Position numbers and translations under genes: made by a program
Part shown: one piece after another, positions 1-6,062 of the stretch
Numbering within the stretch: the first letter of the stretch is position 1
Layout: each line of letters opens with the position of its first letter
DNA from: Paracoccaceae bacterium
GTDB taxonomy: Bacteria; Pseudomonadota; Alphaproteobacteria; Rhodobacterales; Rhodobacteraceae
Length of the DNA stretch: 7,328 nucleotides
Assembly: GCA_007131465.1 (NCBI GenBank)
Contig: SLQN01000216.1
Span: 1 to 7,328, forward strand
Direction: 5' to 3'
The notes under the pieces: generated by a model
The model's database searches: none
Told to the model about the DNA's origin: nothing
Seen by the model: only the letters and a program-made list of their open reading frames with translations

Positions 1-2452
1 CCGAGACAGGCCGCACCTCGATCCCGTGATCGCGCCCATCGCGCACGATCTGAGCGGGTGCATAGAACCCCATCGGCGGCCTGTTGAGAAGCGCCCAGGC
101 AAAGGCCGCCGGGTGGTGGCATTTCGCCCAGGCCGAGGCATAGACCAGCAGCGCGAAGCTGGCGGCGTGGGATTCCGGGAAGCCATATTCGCCAAACCCC
201 TCGATCTGGGCGAAACAGGCCTCGGCGAAGGCAGGCTCATAGCCGCGCTCAAGCATGCCAGCCAGGAACCGGTCGCGAAAGCTGCCGATCGTGCCCATGC
301 GCTTGAACGTGGCCAGCGACCGGCGCAGGCGGTCCGCTTCCTCGGGGGTGAAGCCTGCGGCGACCACGGCAATCTGCATCGCCTGTTCCTGAAACAGCGG
401 CACGCCCAGCGTGCGTTCCAACACCCCGCGCAATTCGGGGCTGGGCAGATGCACCGCCTCCTTGCCCTGACGGCGGCGGATATAGGGATGCACCATGCCG
501 CCCTGAATCGGGCCAGGGCGCACGATGGCAACCTCGATCACCAGATCATAGAAGACGCGTGGGCGCATCCGGGGCAGGAAATTCATCTGCGCGCGGGATT
601 CCACCTGAAAGACGCCAATCGCATCGGCCCGGCACAGCATGTCATAAGTCGCCGTATCCTCGCGCGGCAGGTTCTCCAGACTATAGCGCGGCCCACCATG
701 CGCGGCCACCAGATCGAAACATTTGCGGATGCAGGTCAACATCCCCAGCGACAGCACATCCACCTTCAGGATGCCCAGCGCATTGATGTCATCCTTGTCC
801 CATTCGATGACCGTGCGCCCCTCCATCGCGGCGTTCTCGATGGGGCACAACTCATCCAGCCGCCCCTTCGTGATGACAAAGCCGCCCACATGCTGGCTCA
901 GATGGCGCGGAAAGCCGATGATCTCGGCGATCAGGGCCATCGTCCGGGCCAGACGCGGGTCGGACGGGTCCAGACCCAGTTCACGCAGCCGTTCCGGCGC
1001 AGGCGGGCCGGAACGCCACCCCATCGAGGACGCAGCCAGCGCCGAGACGATATCCACCGACAGCCCCATCACCTTGCCCACCTCGCGCACAGCCGCGCGC
1101 GAGCGGAAATGAATGACCGTGGCCGTCAGCCCGGCCCGTTCGCGCCCGTAGCGCGCATAGATATGCTGGATCACCTCCTCGCGGCGCTCATGCTCGAAAT
1201 CCACATCTATGTCGGGCGGCTCGCCCCGCGCTTCGGACATGAAGCGTTCAAACACCATGGAGATGGTGTCGGGGGGCACTTCGGTAATGCCCAGCGCATA
1301 GCAGATCACCGAATTGGCCGCCGACCCCCGGCCCTGACACAGGATGCCGCGCCCGCGCGCAAACTCCACAATGTCATGGACCGTCAGGAAATAGGCAGCA
1401 AAGCCCAAGCTACGGATGATGCGCAATTCCTTGGCGACCTTTTCTGTCGTCTCGGGTGCGGCCCCGCCGGGAAACCGCCGCCACAGCCCTGCCTGCACCA
1501 GCCGTTCCAGCCGCGCCTGCGCAGGTTCGCCATCCGTGACCTCATCGGGGTATTCATAGGACAACTCGTCCAGACTGAAGGCGCAGCGGTCGGCGATTTC
1601 CAGCGTCCGGCGGATCGCGGCCGGGTGCTGCGCGAAGATCCGCGCCATCTCGGCGGCCGGTTTCAGGCGCGCTTCGGCATTGGGCAGCGCACGCGCGCCC
1701 AGCGTGTCGATGGTGCAGCCAAGGCGCAGGCAGGTCAGCACATCGGCCAGCCTGCGGCGCTGCGCATGGTGCATCAGCACATCGCCCAGCGCCACCATCG
1801 GCAGGGCCAGCCGCGCCGACAGATGCGCGCGCGCCTCCAGCCGCGCAACATCATCCCCGTCATAGCGCGGGGCGGCCCCAAGATAGCAATTCCCCGGCCA
1901 GCGCGCGGCAATTGCCCGCATCTGGGCCTCTTGCGCGGGCGTGCAGGGGTCGGGGGGCAGGGCGATCAGCGCCAGTTCATCCGCGCCGGCCAGAAGATCG
2001 GCGTGGCGCAGATCGCACTGGCCCTTGGCCGCGCGGCGCTTGCCAAGGCTCAGCAGCCGCGACAGGCCCGCATAGCCCGCGCGGCACAAGGGCAGCGCCA
2101 GCCATTCCACGGCGCTGTCGGCCAGCACCAACCGTGCCCCCACCACCAGCCGGGGCAATGGACCTTGCGCCACGGGCAGGGCAGCACCGGCATCGGTCTG
2201 GCGGCTGGAGGTGTCGGTCTGCCGGTGCGACCGGATGGGCAGCCTCTCGGCCCGCGCGCGGGCCAGTTCGCGCAGCGCCACATGCGCGCGCACGACCCCG
2301 GCCAGCGAATTGCGGTCGGTAATGGCAATCGCGGCCAGCCCCAGATCGACAGCGCGCGCGACCAGTTCCTCGGGATGCGACGCGCCACGCAGAAAGGTGA
2401 AATTCGACGTCACGCAAAGTTCGGCATAACCGTCAGGGCCAGTCGCAGACAT
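1..2452 (-). CDS. dnaE2: Error-prone DNA polymerase DnaE2 (ImuC), C-terminus beyond window edge
   Basis: This is the C-family polymerase alpha subunit used in SOS-induced translesion synthesis; in the known system it works with ImuA and ImuB at the replication clamp. The frame is open for 817 codons, checked codon by codon, and runs off the left edge; family members are usually about 1,000-1,100 residues. The N-terminus (YAELCVTSNFTFLRGASHPEEL, split here as residues 9-18 and 19-30) is typical of the DnaE2 PHP domain. The catalytic motif PDIDVDFEHERREE has Asp414 and Asp416, and KVDVLSLGML supplies the third acidic residue, Asp565. VRPGPIQGG lies at 644-652 and GFGEYGFPESHAAS near 752-765. 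The last visible residues are YAPAQIVRDGRDHGIEVRP. The start at 2452 is chosen for homology and for a GAAGGA ribosome site about 5-6 bases upstream. Residues about 66-98 look like an insertion with a duplicated RQTD. A LexA box lies 27 bases upstream. No imuA or imuB lies upstream in the window. Confidence 0.96.
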   Translation of the reverse strand, partial: MSATGPDGYAELCVTSNFTFLRGASHPEELVARAVDLGLAAIAITDRNSLAGVVRAHVALRELARARAERLPIRSHRQTDTSSRQTDAGAALPVAQGPLPRLVVGARLVLADSAVEWLALPLCRAGYAGLSRLLSLGKRRAAKGQCDLRHADLLAGADELALIALPPDPCTPAQEAQMRAIAARWPGNCYLGAAPRYDGDDVARLEARAHLSARLALPMVALGDVLMHHAQRRRLADVLTCLRLGCTIDTLGARALPNAEARLKPAAEMARIFAQHPAAIRRTLEIADRCAFSLDELSYEYPDEVTDGEPAQARLERLVQAGLWRRFPGGAAPETTEKVAKELRIIRSLGFAAYFLTVHDIVEFARGRGILCQGRGSAANSVICYALGITEVPPDTISMVFERFMSEARGEPPDIDVDFEHERREEVIQHIYARYGRERAGLTATVIHFRSRAAVREVGKVMGLSVDIVSALAASSMGWRSGPPAPERLRELGLDPSDPRLARTMALIAEIIGFPRHLSQHVGGFVITKGRLDELCPIENAAMEGRTVIEWDKDDINALGILKVDVLSLGMLTCIRKCFDLVAAHGGPRYSLENLPREDTATYDMLCRADAIGVFQVESRAQMNFLPRMRPRVFYDLVIEVAIVRPGPIQGGMVHPYIRRRQGKEAVHLPSPELRGVLERTLGVPLFQEQAMQIAVVAAGFTPEEADRLRRSLATFKRMGTIGSFRDRFLAGMLERGYEPAFAEACFAQIEGFGEYGFPESHAASFALLVYASAWAKCHHPAAFAWALLNRPPMGFYAPAQIVRDGRDHGIEVRPVS

Positions 2453-2479
2453 GGGGTTCCTTCACCAGACAGGCATTTA

Positions 2480-2494
2480 GTTCCTGTTTTGTTC
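2480..2494 (-). promoter_or_regulatory. LexA (SOS) box of dnaE2
   Basis: The plus strand reads GTTC-CTGTTTT-GTTC, which is GAAC-N7-GAAC in the direction of dnaE2. This matches exactly the direct-repeat LexA operator known from alphaproteobacteria such as Rhodobacter. It lies 27 bases before the dnaE2 start codon and just downstream of or overlapping a weak -10-like hexamer, where bound LexA would block transcription. The match, the position and the SOS nature of dnaE2 together make the call strong. LexA binding itself is inferred. Confidence 0.88.
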
Positions 2495-2522
2495 CATAGC
2501 GCGATTCGACAGTGGGCAGCAA
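2493..2522 (-). promoter_or_regulatory. Possible dnaE2 promoter
   Basis: On the minus strand, TTGCTG (2522-2517) is followed after 18 bases by TATGGA (2498-2493), or after 17 bases by CTATGG. Each hexamer matches the sigma-70 consensus at only about three positions, so this is weak. Its support is mainly positional: the -10 end touches the LexA box, the usual arrangement for a LexA-repressed promoter. Confidence 0.3.
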
Positions 2523-2603
2523 GGTAATCTGGCGTCCCCTCTTGGCCGACTATCCGGAACCGGAATCGGCGGCGGTGCCAGGACGGAAGGTGCAAAATCC
2601 GGA

Positions 2604-3329
2604 TCAGCGCGGGGGGGCGTCGTTGCGCCGGAAAGTCAGATAATGCGGCGCGCGCCCTTCGCGCAGGGCCTTCTGCTCATACCGGGTGGAGGGCCAACCG
2701 TCCCAGGGCGTCGCCCAATCCGCAGGCGCAGGGGTCAGGCAGTCAAACCCGGCAGGCGGCACTTCTTCCAGCGTCTGGCGCACATAATCGGGAATATCAG
2801 TGGCCACGCGCAACACCGCGCCGGGCTTGAGCACGCGTGCCAGCGGGTCCAGATAATCCGGCGTGACAAAGCGGCGGCGGTGATGGCGTGTCTTGGGCCA
2901 GGGGTCGGGATACAGCAGAAAGACGCGCTCCAGGCACTGATCGGGCAGCACATCGAACAATTCGCGCACATCCCAGGGGTGGATGCGCAGGTTCGCTACA
3001 TTGGCCTGCCGGATCTTGCCCAAAAGCATGGCAACGCCGTTGATATAGGGCTCGCAGCCGATGAAGCCGACATCGGGATGCATCTGGCATTGATGCACCA
3101 GATGCTCGCCCCCGCCAAAGCCCACCTCCAGCCAGAGCGGGCGGTCATCGCCAAAGATCGCATGCGGGTCTATGACAGTGCGGTCCGGGTTGTCCTGCTG
3201 GCTGACACCCACGGGGCGCAGCGCCGCCAGATCTTCCTCCAGATGCCGCTTCTGGACCGGGCGCAGGGTCTTGCCCTTGATCCGGCCATAGAAATTGCGG
3301 TTTTCCGGGGGGGAAGGGGGGGCAGTCAT
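2604..3329 (-). CDS. trmB: tRNA (guanine-N7-)-methyltransferase TrmB
   Basis: TrmB methylates N7 of G46 in the variable loop of tRNA, using S-adenosylmethionine, in the cytoplasm. The 241-residue product has the family signatures in order: NFYGRIKGKTLRP near the N-terminus (12-24), the SAM-binding loop EVGFGGGEH (68-76), PDPWPKTRHHRRR (141-153), and the substrate-recognition segment STRYEQKALREGR (214-226). The length is normal for the family. An upstream ATG at 3377 is in frame, but the start at 3329 is preferred: it has a GGAG site seven bases upstream, and the extra 16 residues look unlike the family. Two C7 tracts lie within the first 30 coding bases and a third just before the stop, encoding proline-rich ends. 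The gene is divergent from the FKBP gene and 151 bp upstream of dnaE2 on the same strand. The LexA box suggests dnaE2 is not simply read from it. Confidence 0.96.
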   Translation of the reverse strand: MTAPPSPPENRNFYGRIKGKTLRPVQKRHLEEDLAALRPVGVSQQDNPDRTVIDPHAIFGDDRPLWLEVGFGGGEHLVHQCQMHPDVGFIGCEPYINGVAMLLGKIRQANVANLRIHPWDVRELFDVLPDQCLERVFLLYPDPWPKTRHHRRRFVTPDYLDPLARVLKPGAVLRVATDIPDYVRQTLEEVPPAGFDCLTPAPADWATPWDGWPSTRYEQKALREGRAPHYLTFRRNDAPPR

Positions 3330-3415
3330 TGGGACACTCCGCGTTGCGGGCGGGGTATGCCGCCCAAAAGGCTGCACGTCAAGGCGGCCACGCTGCGCCA
3401 GTCCGGGCGTGTGGG

Positions 3416-3449
3416 TTTACAACCGGGCGCAGTCTTGGCATTCTATATA
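3416..3449 (+). promoter_or_regulatory. Possible promoter in the trmB/FKBP divergent gap
   Basis: The gap 3330-3521 serves two divergent genes. Its only AT-rich block is TTCTATATATG (3441-3451), a plausible -10 region on either strand. On the plus strand TTTACA (3416-3421) resembles a -35, but it is 22 bases from TATATA (3444-3449); with standard 17-base spacing it would pair with the weaker CATTCT. The assignment is tentative. A GC hairpin (GCGCG at 3467-3471 with CGCGC at 3478-3482) would lie in the FKBP leader. Confidence 0.3.
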
Positions 3450-3521
3450 TGTACTGCCAGAGAACCGCGCGAGCTTGCGCGCCTCTGTCCATTCACCTCC
3501 CCCTCACCGAAAGGATATCCC

Positions 3522-3950
3522 ATGACGCAGGCATCTGCCGGCAACAAGGTTCAGATTCACTACAAAGGCACGCTGGAAGACGGGTCCGTTTTCGACAGTT
3601 CCGAAGGGCGCGATCCGCTGGAATTCGAAGTCGGGTCCGGCGCAATCATTCCCGGCCTGGACCGCGCGATCGAAGGCATGCGCGCGGGCGAACAGAAGAC
3701 TGTCACCATTCCCTGCACCGAAGCTTACGGCGACTATCAGGCGCAGGCCCGTCAGGATGTGCCGCGCGACCAGATTCCCGACTCGATCCCGTTGGAACAG
3801 GGCACGATGCTGCAAATGCAGACCCCGGAGGGGCGCGCGGTTCCGGTGATGGTTGCCGAGGTCACAGACACATCCGTGACGCTGGACGCGAACCATCCGC
3901 TGGCCGGCAAGGACCTGACCTTCGCGGTCGAGGTTGTTTCCGTCAGTTAA
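3522..3950 (+). CDS. FKBP-type peptidyl-prolyl cis-trans isomerase, SlyD/FkpB-like
   Basis: The 142-residue product should catalyse cis-trans isomerisation of prolyl bonds and help proteins fold in the cytoplasm; no signal peptide is seen. The split FKBP fold is clear: VQIHYKGTLEDGSVFDSS (10-27) with Tyr14, Phe24 and Asp25, then IIPGLDRAIEGMRAGE (42-57) and EAYG (67-70). An insert-in-flap chaperone domain follows at about 71-120, and the fold closes with DANHPLAGKDLTFAVEV (122-138), the SlyD-type signature. It lacks the histidine- and cysteine-rich metal-binding tail of E. coli SlyD, so it is nearer to the short SlpA/FkpB-like forms. The frame is open far upstream, but the ATG at 3522 fits the family start and has AAAGGA about six bases before it. 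It is convergent with the RTX gene and divergent from trmB. Its client proteins cannot be inferred. Confidence 0.95.
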   Translation: MTQASAGNKVQIHYKGTLEDGSVFDSSEGRDPLEFEVGSGAIIPGLDRAIEGMRAGEQKTVTIPCTEAYGDYQAQARQDVPRDQIPDSIPLEQGTMLQMQTPEGRAVPVMVAEVTDTSVTLDANHPLAGKDLTFAVEVVSVS

Positions 3951-4010
3951 GCTGCGGTGGCGCTGGTCGCATTCGCTGCCCCAGCCCCGAGACATTATTC
4001 GCCACGAGGC

Positions 4011-4053
4011 CCCGGCGCAAAGGCCGGGACTGCGCTGCGCCTTCCTGTCCCGG
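4011..4053. terminator. GC-rich hairpins between convergent FKBP and RTX genes
   Basis: CCCGGC (4011-4016) pairs perfectly with GCCGGG (4023-4028) around a six-base loop. CCGGGAC (4024-4030) pairs perfectly with GTCCCGG (4047-4053) around a 16-base loop. The two share bases 4024-4028, so only one can form at a time. Neither is followed by a clear T-run on either strand, so intrinsic termination is uncertain. The position between two convergent genes favours a role in transcript ends. Confidence 0.4.
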
Positions 4054-4084
4054 TATACACCCGATCAGGCCCGGCGCTGCGCCT
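4032..4084. repeat. Short direct repeat GCGCTGCGCCT, two copies
   Basis: The 11-mer GCGCTGCGCCT occurs at 4032-4042 and again at 4074-4084, directly before the RTX stop codon. Each copy is preceded by a similar AGGCC(C/G)GG stretch. It may be a small duplication at the end of the RTX gene, or chance in GC-rich sequence. Confidence 0.4.
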
Positions 4085-5431
4085 CTATTCCGCCGCATGC
4101 GCGATCATGGCCGGGTGTGCGGCCACCAGCATGATATCCCCGGCGCGCAGGTCGGGAGCATTCGCGACATACGCGATGACATGGCCGTTCAGACGGATTT
4201 CCGCCGTGTCAGGATGCGCCGGGTCGAAACTGACCGCCACCTCCGGGGCCAGCATGCGCGCAGGGTCGTAATGCAGCACGAACTGATCCTCTGCGACAGT
4301 GTAATCCACGATGGTCACCGGCGCGCCTTGCGCCAGCCAGTCGCCCAGCGCGAAAGTGTCGGCCCCTGCGCCACCATGCAGGATGTCGCCCTGTCCTGCG
4401 ATCAGCAGATCATCGCCCGCACCACCATTGAGGATATTCACCCCGCTCTGGTCCTGCCCCTGATCGTCTAGCTTGACGCCCACAAGCGTGTCATTCCCGG
4501 CCCCGCCCATCAGCAGATTGTCACCGCCGCCGGCCACAAGCAGGTCATCGCCCCAGCCGCCTTCCAGTGTGTCATTTCCGGTTCCGCCCAACAGCACATC
4601 ATTGCCCTCGCCCCCGCGCAGAAGGTTGTTGCCGCTGTCCACCTGCAACAGGTTGTTGCCCCCTGCACCGATCAGGGTGTCATTGCCCGCCCCGCCTGAT
4701 AGGCTGTCATCGGCCCCCGATCCGCGCAGCAGGTCGTCGCCCTCCCCGCCCTCCAGTACCACGGGCGCAGGGGGCTGGGCAGGCGGATAGTCGTCGCTGC
4801 TATGGATGCGTTCATCCAGATCATCGAACAGACCAATTTCTGACAGGCGGTTCTCATGCGACAAGGCGGCACCGCCCGACTCTGGCGGCGGCTCATCACC
4901 CCCGCCCTGCACGAACGAAGGCGACTCGGCAGGCGGACGCAAGTCACTGCTATGGATACGCTCGTCCAGATCATCGAACAGACCCATGTCCGACGGGACT
5001 TGACCCTGCGGCAAGACGTCACAGCCCGACCAGCGCGGCGGTCCAGCCCCCCCGTCCTGCACGGACGCAGGCAACCGGGCGGGCGGATATTGGTCGCTGC
5101 TGTGGGTGCGTTCATCCAGATCGTCGAACAGGCTCATGTCTGAGCCAGTGTTTTCAATCCAGCCCCCGGGCGCAGCCGCGCCCATCAACTCATGTCCTGG
5201 CCATTCCGAATCGGGATCGGCTGGCCTGTCATCAGACAGATCCGCATCCAACGCCACAATCAGCGCTGCGCCGGGGCTCAGGCTCTGCGGTGCCCCCGCC
5301 TCGGCCTGCGATTCGGCAGACCGCTGCGGGTCATCATCGTCATCTTCCCGCGCGCTGGCGTCCTTCGCCATGAACATATCCGAAACGGACGACATCGCCA
5401 TCGCAGCGAACAAACCCAGAAACATCCACAT
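4085..5431 (-). CDS. RTX-type calcium-binding protein with three 50-residue N-terminal repeats
   Basis: The 448-residue acidic protein has no recognised enzymatic domain. Residues 2-16 are hydrophobic ([15 protein letters not shown]) with no preceding positive charge; a short acidic run (REDDDDD) follows near 28-34. A proline-, glycine- and aspartate-rich, probably disordered part leads to three repeats at 97-146, 147-196 and 197-222, each opening with a conserved LFDDLDER(I/T)HSSD core. RTX nonapeptides (GGxGxDxLx) run from 228 to 361, which should fold as a calcium-bound parallel beta-roll. The tail, 362-448, contains [18 protein letters not shown] and resembles C-terminal regions of type I-secreted proteins. 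Export by a type I system is inferred; no transporter genes are nearby. A weak AAGGG site lies about eight bases before the ATG; Met3 is an alternative start. The only cysteine is Cys137. The leader contains two inverted repeats. Confidence 0.88.
   Translation of the reverse strand: MWMFLGLFAAMAMSSVSDMFMAKDASAREDDDDDPQRSAESQAEAGAPQSLSPGAALIVALDADLSDDRPADPDSEWPGHELMGAAAPGGWIENTGSDMSLFDDLDERTHSSDQYPPARLPASVQDGGAGPPRWSGCDVLPQGQVPSDMGLFDDLDERIHSSDLRPPAESPSFVQGGGDEPPPESGGAALSHENRLSEIGLFDDLDERIHSSDDYPPAQPPAPVVLEGGEGDDLLRGSGADDSLSGGAGNDTLIGAGGNNLLQVDSGNNLLRGGEGNDVLLGGTGNDTLEGGWGDDLLVAGGGDNLLMGGAGNDTLVGVKLDDQGQDQSGVNILNGGAGDDLLIAGQGDILHGGAGADTFALGDWLAQGAPVTIVDYTVAEDQFVLHYDPARMLAPEVAVSFDPAHPDTAEIRLNGHVIAYVANAPDLRAGDIMLVAAHPAMIAHAAE
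4349..4750 (-). repeat. RTX nonapeptide repeat block
   Basis: Residues 228-344 keep an exact nine-residue register (13 units). An eight-residue unit and a final GGAGADTFA at 353-361 follow. Typical units are [18 protein letters not shown] and GGAGNDTLV. Units at 255-263, 264-272 and 300-308 have Asn where the calcium-binding Asp is expected (GNNLL, GDNLL). Units at 318-335 ([18 protein letters not shown]) are degenerate but keep the spacing. Calcium binding is therefore probably uneven along the roll. Confidence 0.9.
4766..5143 (-). repeat. Three tandem copies of a 150-bp (50-residue) coding repeat
   Basis: Copies lie at 5143-4994, 4993-4844 and, partial, 4843-4766. The cores begin [34 protein letters not shown] and [17 protein letters not shown], each followed by two variable residues and PPA. 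The remainder of each unit diverges but keeps traces of likeness (VQxGG, PP, SG, L) and exact length. The third copy runs directly into the first RTX unit. On DNA the core starts 150 bases apart twice over (4801, 4951, 5101). The core is unfamiliar to me. Confidence 0.9.
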
Positions 5432-5449
5432 TGCACAAACCCTTCACAA

Positions 5450-5468
5450 CAGCGGATCGATTCCGCTG
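5450..5468. promoter_or_regulatory. Perfect inverted repeat in the RTX gene leader
   Basis: CAGCGGA (5450-5456) and TCCGCTG (5462-5468) are exact reverse complements separated by five bases. The site ends 18 bases before the RTX start codon, next to its weak ribosome site. It could be an operator for a dimeric repressor or an RNA hairpin affecting translation. The sequence does not decide between them. Confidence 0.45.
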
Positions 5469-5475
5469 CCACACC

Positions 5476-5497
5476 CCGGCAGCAGTATGCCTGCCGG
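5476..5497. promoter_or_regulatory. Second perfect inverted repeat upstream of the RTX gene
   Basis: CCGGCAG (5476-5482) and CTGCCGG (5491-5497) are exact reverse complements around an eight-base spacer. It lies seven bases beyond the first inverted repeat, between the divergent RTX and rpsO genes, and has no T-run beside it, so a terminator is unlikely. In the rest of the gap (5498-5690) I see no convincing promoter for rpsO. Confidence 0.4.
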
Positions 5498-5690
5498 ACG
5501 GCCCCGACCGAAGCCATTTCGCCCTTTCCGAGGCGTGATTCTGCTGAAATGGTTAACAGGGCAGGCCAGCAGATCAGCGCTTTTGGGGCTTTCCCTGCCA
5601 ATGATTCTGCTTTATGCGCCGCGCATGATCTCTCGGCCCCGCTGGACGACATCCCGGCCTGTGCCTTCACCCCAGACCAAGGAGACCCCG

Positions 5691-5960
5691 ATGTCGATTA
5701 CCGTTGAAGACAAGAACGCACTGATCAAGGAATACGCCCGCGCCGAAGGCGATACCGGCTCGCCCGAGGTTCAGGTCGCTGTACTGACCAAGCGCATCTC
5801 GAACCTGACCGAGCATTTCAAGACCCACAAGAAGGACAACCACTCGCGCCGTGGCCTTCTGAAACTCGTGGCCACCCGCCGCAAGCTTCTGGATTATGTC
5901 AGGGCCAAGGATGAAGCCCGTTACCGCGATCTGATCGGCAAGCTGGGCATCCGTCGCTAA
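5691..5960 (+). CDS. rpsO: 30S ribosomal protein S15
   Basis: S15 is a primary binding protein of the 30S subunit; it contacts the central domain of 16S rRNA and takes part in bridges to the 50S subunit. The product has 89 residues, the usual length. The signatures are GDTGSPEVQ (20-28) and the H-x3-H-x2-D-x2-SRRGLL pattern (His42, His46, Asp49, 52-57), with [27 protein letters not shown] helix and end (67-89). The ATG at 5691 has an AAGGAG site six bases upstream and fits the family start; the open frame upstream of it is not used. The gene seems to be transcribed alone, since a hairpin follows 26 bases after the stop. The common rpsO-pnp order is not seen within the window. Confidence 0.98.
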   Translation: MSITVEDKNALIKEYARAEGDTGSPEVQVAVLTKRISNLTEHFKTHKKDNHSRRGLLKLVATRRKLLDYVRAKDEARYRDLIGKLGIRR

Positions 5961-5986
5961 GACCGGACCATCCTGCAAAGACTTCA

Positions 5987-6011
5987 AACGCCCGCCCACC
6001 CGGCGGGCGTT
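5987..6011. terminator. Bidirectional terminator of rpsO and the TetR gene
   Basis: AACGCCCGCC (5987-5996) and GGCGGGCGTT (6002-6011) form a perfect ten-base stem with a five-base loop. On the plus strand it is followed by a mildly T-rich stretch (CTGTCATT), and on the minus strand by TGAAGT after the final TT. It lies 26 bases after the rpsO stop and 51 bases beyond the TetR stop, so it can serve both convergent genes. The T-runs are short, as often in GC-rich genomes. Confidence 0.8.
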
Positions 6012-6062
6012 CTGTCATTGGGAAAGTCGCTTGTGGTCGCAAACGGTCAGCCCGGCCTTGCC

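Noticed and set aside
26..2527. An 833-codon open frame on the plus strand
   Set aside because: Its codons are the exact reverse complements of the dnaE2 codons. Its protein is low-complexity (R, Q, H, A, P) with no domain, while the minus strand encodes a clear DnaE2.
2410..2595. A 61-codon minus-strand frame across the dnaE2 start
   Set aside because: It overlaps the dnaE2 start, promoter and LexA box out of frame and shows no recognisable features.
2550..2606. Possible trmB terminator made of repeated CCGGA/TCCGG sequence
   Set aside because: The best stem has five pairs with a two-base loop and no T-run, so it is not convincing.
2643..3521. Long upstream extension of the FKBP frame
   Set aside because: It is antisense to trmB and unlike any FKBP N-terminus. 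The ATG at 3522 has a good ribosome site and fits the family.
4801..5150. Evenly spaced DNA repeats resembling a CRISPR-like array
   Set aside because: The 150-bp period is in frame with the RTX gene, the repeats differ mostly in a coding-compatible way, and the spacers are related to each other.
4473..5373. Several plus-strand frames opposite the RTX gene
   Set aside because: They are shadows of the repetitive RTX coding sequence; proline-, arginine- and serine-rich with no domain.
5106..5690. Upstream extension of the rpsO frame
   Set aside because: S15 has a fixed length near 89 residues, and the ATG at 5691 has an AAGGAG site. The upstream part is antisense to the RTX gene and spans the leader repeats.
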